Source: Rhizophagus sp. LPA8_4_AMF | Taxonomy: Eukaryota > Glomeromycota > Glomeromycetes > Glomerales > Glomeraceae | Direction of reading: 5' to 3' | DNA length: 42,412 nt | Assembly (NCBI GenBank): GCA_021464525.1 | Contig: JADRCO010000220.1 | Location: forward strand, 1-42,412 | Part shown: positions 35,300-42,412 of the stretch, piece by piece | Layout of the letters: each line of letters starts with the position of its first letter | Numbering within the stretch: position 1 is the stretch's first letter | Translations under genes and position numbers: made by a program | Notes under the pieces: generated by a model | What the model was told of the DNA's origin: nothing | Database searches by the model: none | Seen by the model: the letters and a program-made list of their open reading frames with translations, nothing else

Positions 35300-36790
35300 A
35301 TACCTTGTTAAATTAAAATTATAAATTGGATTTTTTTGTTTTTAAATCTTTATTATAATTAAATTAAAATAAGATTAAATTAAATCATTTCTGATTATTA
35401 TTTTGATCTACAGACTATTGGCAAATATAGATGGTAAAAATTAAATCAGAATTTTGTAATTTACAAATGATTTATAAACTGATCTACCAGATTATATGAG
35501 TAAAATTTAATTTTTGATCAATAGATAAAGCAGGAATGAGCTTGAGTTAATAAAAAATTTTACCAACTTTCAAGATTATATAAATGAGAAAGATTGGAAG
35601 ATTAGATGATTGATAAAGAGGCTATTTGTCACTCCACTCATTACATTTTGTATGATAAGTAGTTGATTCTGGTTCTGTAATTTTTTGATAGATTTTATGC
35701 CCTGATACATCCAGAAAACAAGAAGGAGGATTTTAGAATTATACCATAATTTAATTTTTTAGTAGAATCACTAAAGCACTGCATGGTAAATAGTGGCTTT
35801 TTATAATTTCTTTTTATTTAGATATGTACATTGGGTGACTCTTAGAGATTTTAAGGTTAATAATAGTAGTTTTTTATTTATAGAATTTTTTCGGTTAGTG
35901 AAAAGCTATTTGTTATCCCCTTATTTGACACAAGTATAGTTTTTTAATGCCGTAATACCGGCCAAAACTACTCCACTTTAGACGACCCCATAAATTAATC
36001 AAAGTCGAAATTTGTGCGAGTCTAATTCGGCTACGCGTAAAATTTTGTAAAATAGCAATATTCACTGCCGCTATCCAAGTGCTGTATCGACCTTGAGTCA
36101 TGAACTTCAGACAATCTTGGAGGTTGCATGCGTCCCAACACTAGCTTCGTATCTCGTCCTGGAGACTTGAAAGAATAGGAACCCTAGAAACCTCAATGCA
36201 TGCCACTAGTTCCTTGTTCATATTTTTTAATTAAAAAAACTCTTGAACTTGCCTGTTTATACTAATCATGCGACTGTCATGCTTTTATACTCCTATTGCC
36301 ATCTTTTTTATCAAGAATACTTTCGAGGGAAGTAAGATAATAACCAATTTTATTAGTGAATAATCCTGCATCGCATTCTTTCAAAAAACTTATTATATTC
36401 CTTTCGAAGACTTGCGATCGAAATATTTATGCACCAATTTTCCGACATGAGGCTAAAGATGGTGTTGGTATTGAAATGTTGATGAAGGCACTATCGAAAC
36501 GTTGACGTGACAAATTAAATTATAAACAAGAGAGAATAGATTTTTGTATAAAGACGTAGGAGTATATATACTTCATTTTGAATCCACACGTGACCAGTTT
36601 CTACAAATTGATGGATCGATTTATGTACCAATCACGACCGCATGAAAATTTTCATTAATAGGGGGAAAGATGTACAAAAAATCATTTTAATCATTTTTCA
36701 ATATAAATCACGCGGCAAATTTTTGTTATCATAATTTCTGCAAAAATTATAAACGTATTACAGTACTAATTTAAAGAAAATACATATTAC
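35300..36790. other. Intergenic, one doubtful small ORF
   Basis: From 35900 to about 36230 the sequence is clearly less AT-rich. It holds a 62-codon minus-strand ORF (35913-36101; includes GRYSTWIAAVNIAILQNFTR and SSFGRYYGIKK). It reads like a fragment of a high-copy repeat rather than a gene; no domain recognised. Nothing else seen. Confidence 0.3.
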
Positions 36791-36792
36791 AA

Positions 36793-36946
36793 GTGCCGCC
36801 CGTTATAACGACATATTATTGTATAACGGCATACCATTTTTTGGATTCTTTTGATGTCGTTATGTAAAACATAATAAATCTCATTATAACGACAATTAGA
36901 AAAACATTTACTAATGGCCCGAGGAGTGTCGTTGTAACGGGTGGTA
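36793..36946. mobile_element. MITE with CCGTTATAACGACA-type ends
   Basis: Inverted terminal repeats at about 36793-36812 and 36927-36946 share CC(G/A)CCCGTTA(T/C)AACGACA. Internal subterminal copies of TATAACGGCAT (36832-36842) and TTATAACGACA (about 36883-36894) repeat the theme. The ends resemble pogo/Tigger-type elements (CCGTTATAACGACA-like), which is an assignment from memory. No ORF; a TA target site cannot be fixed because the outermost bases are diverged. Confidence 0.65.
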
Positions 36947-37888
36947 AAAGATATCATTTTTTGATATTGATTAATTTTTTTTTATCATTTTTTTTTATTT
37001 TTAGGATTCAGAGTTGAAATGGATGAATCAGTGGTGAATCGGGGACAATTTGGTATGTTGACCATATTTTGTTAAAACGATTGGACAATATAGCAATATA
37101 GCAGGGTATCGTTTATTTTTACGTTTATTACTTTATTAATTTATAATACAAATATATATATATATTTTTGTTTTCAGATTAGTTTTCTTCATAGTTTTAT
37201 GTGGTTAATCAAAACAAAAAAGATCAATACATTTAATCAAAATTGTCCAAAAACAAATAATTTAGGTTAATTTATTCAGTTCAAGAAAATGAATATGAAT
37301 AATGCCGATTTTTACATTTATTGAATCAAGATATTCGCTTATAAAATAATTTATCATTATTATAGATATGCAATAATGAATTATTAGTCTTCGAATTTCT
37401 TCACATAATCAGATGTGATTTGATTGAATGCTTTTAATAATAATACGCATTTTTAATAATGCATTATTTAAAGATTAGCGTAGTACGTATGTAATACATC
37501 ATGGCATGTACTGTGATATAATAGAAGTAAAATTCTTTTCGATACGTTTCAAGTTCCGTTGGTGCTCCATATCTGTTTGCAAGATATAACCTTTCTTCCG
37601 ATATCTTCCATTTCAGTTTTTTGAAATAATGCGTTTATGGGTGATTAAAGTGACCAAATCTTCATGATTGACAAGACTGGAATAAAAGGATAAAAACTCG
37701 TTCTTTAAATGCTTTAATAAATCATATGATTGATAGAAATTTAACAATTTAGATTTTTATCTATGTATAAATTTATTTAGATAAAAAAATTTCTAATACT
37801 TAATAAAAAAAACAACTTCAATTATTATATTAAATACATTGAGTTAAAAAATAACGTGAACTTGAATGATAATATAAACTCAAATATG
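36947..37888. other. Intergenic, no supported gene
   Basis: Lies between the MITE and the cysteine-rich gene. A possible micro-exon at 37005-37051 is listed under rejected items. The part after about 37800 should contain the 3' end of the minus-strand cysteine-rich gene. Confidence 0.4.
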
Positions 37889-38149
37889 TTAAGTAATACA
37901 AACACCGCATCTACCACCACTATCTTCATTACACTTATCACCAGGTTGATTAAAAACACAGTGATAACCTTCACCATACCGTTCTCCACAAACATATTTG
38001 GATCTGCAACATTTTCTTACACCGCATTGTTCACAAATACCTTTAGCACATGATTTCCATGATTCTCCTTGCGCCATTGGATCTGCCAAAGTGACGACGG
38101 CGGAGAGAATGACCAGGAAGAGCAAGAGGAGGCAGAATTTCATTTTCAC
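37889..38149 (-). CDS. Small secreted cysteine-rich protein
   Basis: A single-exon 86-codon gene on the minus strand. The first 22 residues are a classical signal peptide: MKMK, a hydrophobic core (FCLLLLFLVILSAVV) and a cleavage-like TLA-DP. The mature part of about 64 residues has ten cysteines in the order C-C-C-CC-C-C-C-C-C (spacings CAKGIC, CEQC, KCC, CGER, then single Cys, ending CGVC). That number and the adjacent pair suggest a compact disulphide-rich fold. It should be exported. Small secreted cysteine-rich proteins of fungi include effectors, adhesins and antimicrobial peptides; the sequence does not say which. A TATA box lies about 100 bases upstream, preceded by a duplicated block. 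No intron is needed. I do not recognise a named family. Confidence 0.8.
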   Translation of the reverse strand: MKMKFCLLLLFLVILSAVVTLADPMAQGESWKSCAKGICEQCGVRKCCRSKYVCGERYGEGYHCVFNQPGDKCNEDSGGRCGVCIT

Positions 38150-38247
38150 TTTTATTTTGTATTTTTTTTCGTATTATTATTATTATTATTTTTTCGTAGA
38201 GAAGGTTCTGAAGATTCTCTTAATCTAAAATCGTGCGTAATCGAAAC

Positions 38248-38255
38248 TATTTATA
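38248..38255 (-). promoter_or_regulatory. TATA box of the cysteine-rich gene
   Basis: The minus strand reads TATAAATA, 99 bases upstream of the ATG at 38149. Position and match to the eukaryotic consensus suggest a core promoter; no transcript data are available. Confidence 0.5.
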
Positions 38256-38293
38256 AAATAAAAATCCGTTGAGGCTTAGACTATCAAAGTAAA

Positions 38294-38453
38294 TCTTTCA
38301 TCAGCAAATAATTCTAAATGACACGTTTTATTTATTTTTAAAGTCTCTTGGTGTCTGCTAAGCAAAATCATACCATCTAAACCTTTCATCATTAAACAGC
38401 AAATAATTTCTAAATGACAGTTTTATCTCAAAGTTACTTGGTATCATCTGCTG
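38294..38453. repeat. 95-bp-period duplication upstream of the cysteine-rich gene
   Basis: CTTTCATC, CAGCAAATAAT and CTAAATGACA followed by GTTTTAT and CTTGGT.TC...CTGCT occur at about 38294-38359 and again at 38383-38453. The duplication lies just upstream of the TATA box on the minus strand, so it may double a promoter element. Confidence 0.65.
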
Positions 38454-38838
38454 CAGCATCGATGTTTTTTATCATAACTTTTCCAAAAGCGACACGTTTG
38501 TATAAATATTACCGCCTCGTATAAGCGTATAAGTGAATTCTGAATGATCGGGCATTGCAGCCATTGCTACCTTTCTTTTCATTATTAGTTAACTAATATA
38601 ATATATTATTAATATTTTTCTATTATTTTTTTGATATTAATTTTAAATATAGTTGTTATTTAGATTTGTAATATGTTGTTTTTATGATATCTGCAAGAGC
38701 GACAAGTTTCGTGAATTAAAAGTTAATCAATTATTATTATTTATTAATGGCACCAATCGAAAAAAAAATTATCAAAAAGAAAATTTGATCGATTAATGTA
38801 TAAATTAATCCTTCGGTCACTTTCGAAGCCAAACCTGA

Positions 38839-39123
38839 TCCAGAATTAATTATCAAATCCGTCTTAGATACTTGAAATTCCGAAATAGTTTTAGAGGGAT
38901 TGATAATTATAATTTTGCATCACCTCGGCCGTGGAGCTCACCATACCTTATTTGTGATGGAAAACATGGGAATTATGGATTACATGGCTCATGGTATTGC
39001 AAAAATGGGAATCAGCTTCCTCATGATCCCAAATTAGTGAAGTTGCTATCCCAAGATAAGTTGGAATATTGTCTTACCTGCAACACTTCAAGCAATAAAT
39101 CCAAATTCACAATAGTAGCATAG
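38839..39123 (+). CDS. Possible coding exon, cysteine-containing
   Basis: The frame is open from 38839 to a TAG at 39121, with no ATG at its start; it would have to begin with an upstream exon. It contains SPRPWSSPYLICDGKHGNYG, then HGSWYCKNGNQLPHDP and a LEYCLTC end. The four cysteines and His/Gly content look non-random, but a second frame is also open over the same bases. There is no domain match and the upstream exon is unproven. Treat as a weak candidate, perhaps a decayed gene. Confidence 0.3.
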   Translation, partial: SRINYQIRLRYLKFRNSFRGIDNYNFASPRPWSSPYLICDGKHGNYGLHGSWYCKNGNQLPHDPKLVKLLSQDKLEYCLTCNTSSNKSKFTIVA

Positions 39124-39475
39124 AGAACTTCGTCATGTGAAATTGATCACCTGAAATGCGCAGTACAATATCAGGAGCGCAAAGCCCAATTTCGACAGGT
39201 TGTTCTTTTTTCCAAACCCGCATCACATATACCGCAGAATATGCTATGTGCAGTAATATGTATTGAAATTAAGTGACGTTATCATATAATTAACCTGCTT
39301 CTATTGGTTGGAAGTGAGAAGAGTCTTCACGATTATCATATGACATGGCAGGTAACGCATTCAAATGATTTAATCCTTATTTTCCGGTTTATTAATTTAT
39401 ACATGAAAATTTTTTTGATTTATTAAATTTTTTTTTTTCTCATATACATTCAAAAAAAAGAAAACCCAACAGGAT

Positions 39476-39703
39476 ATGCTATCAGGAAAAGCTATTAGGG
39501 TAAGTCATCTCCCGCAGTTCAACAGATCAAGGGATGGGCAGAACTACTTTGAAAAATGGCATATATTTAGGGGATGGAAGCATGGATGTGAAGTTTGTGA
39601 GGAATGCGATCATCACTCACATCTATATTGCAAAAGGTATAAGAAGGTAGCGGAAGGAATATATAAGCGATGTGAATGTCCTCAAATCTTAATTTGGCCG
39701 TGA
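39476..39703 (+). CDS. Possible coding exon, Cys/His-rich
   Basis: A 75-codon ORF whose C-terminal half is Cys/His-rich (WKHGCEVCEECDHHSHLYCK, later RCECPQ), compatible with metal binding. The ORF starts next to a GTAAGT-like site, so the apparent N-terminus could be intronic. A decayed similar segment lies at about 41190-41240 (see findings). Family unknown. It may belong with the exon at 38839-39123. Confidence 0.3.
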   Translation: MLSGKAIRVSHLPQFNRSRDGQNYFEKWHIFRGWKHGCEVCEECDHHSHLYCKRYKKVAEGIYKRCECPQILIWP

Positions 39704-41372
39704 AGAATCTTTACACCTACCATGTAACATGGCCTGCGCAACCTAATATTTGAGCCTTCAGCATAAGACTCACATTAGTTCTTGTGGCTAATACTATTCT
39801 AGAACATCCAGAATTTCGGAAGGTATTATTAGCTAACTATCTTGTAACAAGAGAATACATCGAAGAAATAGCATCATCATGTAGCAGGCTACAACCTATA
39901 TTTATTATCTTTTTCTCATATTATCAATAAATCAGCGCAAATTCACTAGACGACTTATAATTTTTTTCGTGAAGCGCTATTATAAATAAATGCGCAGTAA
40001 ATTATAGACTTCACATGTATCACGGGAACAAGTAATTTATTCTCAAACTTTCTCGTATGTTCTCAAAATTCTTACATAAAAGAGGATCTTTACATATGGA
40101 GAGCATTAGAGAGCTGTTGATCAGATTTTCATATTAACGTAATTTTCCCCAAAAGCATTTTCTAAGATCGATCCTGGAAGTTATATAAAAAGGTGATGTC
40201 CCTGTTAGTGAATCCTTTTTATCCGCCTTGCGCAAATAAAGCAAAAAAATTCAAACCAATCAAGCTTACTATTGTTAAAATCATTGATATTAACAATCAA
40301 ACGAACTTGTATTTTCCGCAAAGTAATGATAAAGTAAGTTGGCTTATTTCTTGGCTAACTTCTTGAAACATGTCATCACAATGTTAATTGATTTTCCCGC
40401 CTCTATAGATGTTCCAAAATAAAGTGGGCATATTATCTTTCTCGTATTTTGATCTTCGCAGAGAAAATCTTTGACCGTCATCACGTGTAAAATAGACACA
40501 TATGCAATGGCACAGGAGTATATCAAACGATAATAGCATCTTCACGTGCCGAATTCTTGAACTTTGCGCAGTATCGTAATCAATTCCTTTGTATGTGAGG
40601 CAGAGTGGAATGTTATGAAAATTAAGTATAACAGTAATTGTGAATCAGAAATATTTCATTACTTATTTTCTTTACCTCAATCCTAATCTCCCGAATTTAC
40701 CCAGTAGTTTTGAAATTAATTAATCTCCGGGAAGTTCTCTTGCTGAACTTTGCTAAAATCGATACTTTATTTTATAATTTATTTGGGTGGGAGTAATATA
40801 GATGGGTGGACATTCTGTATATATGGGTAGGATTATTCATTTCGAATATCTAATGTAAAAAATGAGTATGGGATGAGAATTATCGTAGTTAGCAGGAGTA
40901 TAGATAGGGAAATAATTTTTATTAACTGTAGATATTTTCCGAAAATGTGAGAGAGCAAAGAAATAATTTGATGCTGGGACTCGCGATAAATGGCCTAGGA
41001 TCCGCGTACTCCCTCCCACTTTGATAGCATCATATATTTTTCTTGATACTTATATCTGAAAAATTAATAAAATTTTGCACTTCGGGCATTTGCATCAAAA
41101 ATTTTTTCCAAAATTAATTGCATTCGACAGTTATTTGACGTGATCATGAAAATTTCAATCTCATTCTTGCACAAAAATCAGGATAATAATAGGCAGAACT
41201 ACTTCATATCTTTAGGAGATAAAAGCGTGGCTGGATAATAGCCAACCATGTCAGTGGTGACTTGGGGTATATCACGCAAATAATACATCTTTATGTAACG
41301 TTACACAAAATTTAAAAATTATTCGGCGCGTCCCAATTTCACCTAAATTAAGTATTATTTTCTTTGCAAACC
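39704..41372. other. No supported gene; decayed fragments
   Basis: Moderately complex sequence. A 60-codon minus-strand ORF at 40344-40526 has a second open frame on the same strand and no domain. A weak terminal-inverted-repeat pair (GTGGGAG, about 40787 and 41019) might bound a non-autonomous element. Confidence 0.35.
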
Positions 41373-41600
41373 TGGCATTTCCCCGACATGTAAGGCCTGA
41401 GCGGTACGTCTTTCTCCGGTTTTGTTGGCGAAATGGCTGTATAGCGATTTTTAAAAGATAATATAAGGTTCTGGTTCTTAAATCCGGTGTCTCCCCGGCC
41501 TGTAAAACCTGAGTGGTACGTCTTACTCTGGTTTGGTTGGCGAAACAGCTGTATACTGTAGCGATCTTATATTATCCGGAGAAAGGTTCAGGTTAAAAAT
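41373..41600 (+). repeat. 112-bp tandem duplication
   Basis: TCCCCG(A/G)C.TGTAA..CCTGAG, TGGTACGTCTT or CGGTACGTCTT, GTTGGCGAAA and GCTGTATA occur in the same order at 41379-41450 and 41491-41562. The second copy has a short insertion (ACTGTA). GC content is higher than the flanks, so it may be part of an unrecognised element. Confidence 0.8.
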
Positions 41601-41757
41601 AAATTGGCGTTTCAAAATTAATTAAGATTTACTTATCCGTGTTTTTTTTTTTTTTAATATTGTTTTTTTAGACATCATGGTTTGTGTCGAATTCACAATT
41701 ATTGTTCAACGCCATTGAATTGGTCCATTATATTAATATATTTATTTTTTTATCTAG

Positions 41758-42215
41758 GCTTATATAGAATCATTAAAAGAAATTATACTGGATGAAAATT
41801 TTACCATTATTAAATTCTTTAGGAAGATAGATCTTCCTTTCATTCAAAAGGAACAAGCGGAAAACGTCCTATACAATGCATTAAAAACTATAGAGTCTGA
41901 AAAGCTGGAAAGTTTCTGGTAAATTTTAACGAACTTATTAATTCTAACTCAGTAAGGGACTATTGGATAGCATTCGTATTCGAAATGAGAAAAGTGAAAC
42001 ACAGATTATGCAACATGTAACGAAAGAAAAAGAAGTCAGTATATGCATCTGTGTCTTGAGCTAGCGAGGCTATTAATTTAACTTGCTTAATTTAAATTAT
42101 TTAGGAACAGGAAATTTGCCACGTAAGATCTAATGTGTTAAATGAACACATAATTGAAAGCGATAAAATTATAGCAGGAAAAAGAAAAAGTGCAGATAAA
42201 ATTAATATTTTTTAG
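41758..42215 (+). CDS. 3' exons of a small helical protein, 5' end not found
   Basis: Three exons, 41758-41918, 41953-42034 and 42105-42215, join in frame for 117 codons and end in TAG. They follow ATCTAG, CTCAG and TTTAG acceptors. The product is charged and helical: AYIESLKEIILDENFTIIKF, LPFIQKEQAENVLYNALKTI, then GLLDSIRIRNEKSETQIMQH and a basic end (GKRKSADK). A coiled coil is likely; no domain is recognised. The second intron is only 34 nt (41919-41952), and reading through it meets a stop at once, so splicing is required. The start is uncertain: an ATG at 41677 followed directly by GTTTGT could be a one-codon first exon, or upstream exons lie farther away. Confidence 0.65.
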
Positions 42216-42412
42216 CCTTTTAAACTAGTAAATTGAGATTATCAAATTTTGTCAAATTTTACACCAGGTGATGACTGTTTGTACTAATACAATAGCATAT
42301 GGGCTGATTTATGGAATTAAATTTTTTTACACAAAAATAATTTTATTAAGCAAATATAAATTATTAGTTATATAAAAATAATAAATCTACATCAAATAAT
42401 GTAAACAAAATT

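Noticed and set aside
35913-36101. 62-codon minus-strand ORF
   Set aside because: Resembles repeat-derived sequence more than a gene; kept only as a note in the intergenic entry.
37005-37051. Possible micro-exon between TTTTTAG and GTATGT
   Set aside because: Good splice-like borders, but no joining exon gives a longer protein.

Overview
The window is AT-rich eukaryotic DNA with short GT-AG introns, long homopolymer tracts, F-box and SAM-domain genes, and many decayed DNA transposons. This fits an early-diverging fungus. An arbuscular mycorrhizal fungus of the Rhizophagus type is my best guess, inferred from gene style, base composition and transposon content rather than from any marker gene. 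There is no rRNA, tRNA, CRISPR array or bacterial operon.

Layout. 0-0.7 kb: three-exon SAM-domain gene. 1.2-1.7 kb: decayed coding remnant. 3.0-3.2 kb: complete 212-bp inverted-repeat MITE with a TTA target duplication. 3.9-5.9 kb: minus-strand transposase wreck, one part continuing from a proline-rich stretch. 6.6-6.8 kb: foldback element. 7.5-8.7 kb: multi-exon gene built by tandem duplication of an exon pair, with two reading-frame breaks. 9.3-10.8 kb: intact 486-aa F-box protein. 10.9-11.3 kb: another wreck. 14.3-15.4 kb: three exons of a multi-pass membrane protein. 15.4-20 kb: unassigned sequence, duplications and a 110-bp minisatellite. 20-27.7 kb: two related F-box/zinc-knuckle genes facing each other tail to tail, with dense GGCTT/AAGCC clusters upstream of one and between the two. 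30.9-34 kb: two minus-strand pseudogenes; the second is a decayed tyrosine recombinase of the Crypton type. 34.4-35.3 kb: diverged 180-bp repeats with a hairpin MITE. 36.8 kb: another MITE. 37.9-38.15 kb: secreted cysteine-rich peptide gene with a TATA box and a duplicated upstream block. 38.8-39.7 kb: two doubtful cysteine-rich ORFs. 41.76-42.2 kb: three 3'-terminal exons of a coiled-coil-like gene with a 34-nt intron.

No set of genes here forms an obvious pathway. The F-box proteins probably act as substrate adaptors of SCF ubiquitin ligases, the small secreted protein is an effector-like candidate, and most of the rest is transposon debris. The features I think deserve a second look are the inverted F-box pair with its GGCTT clusters, the exon-duplicated gene, and the transition-type damage in the recombinase active site.
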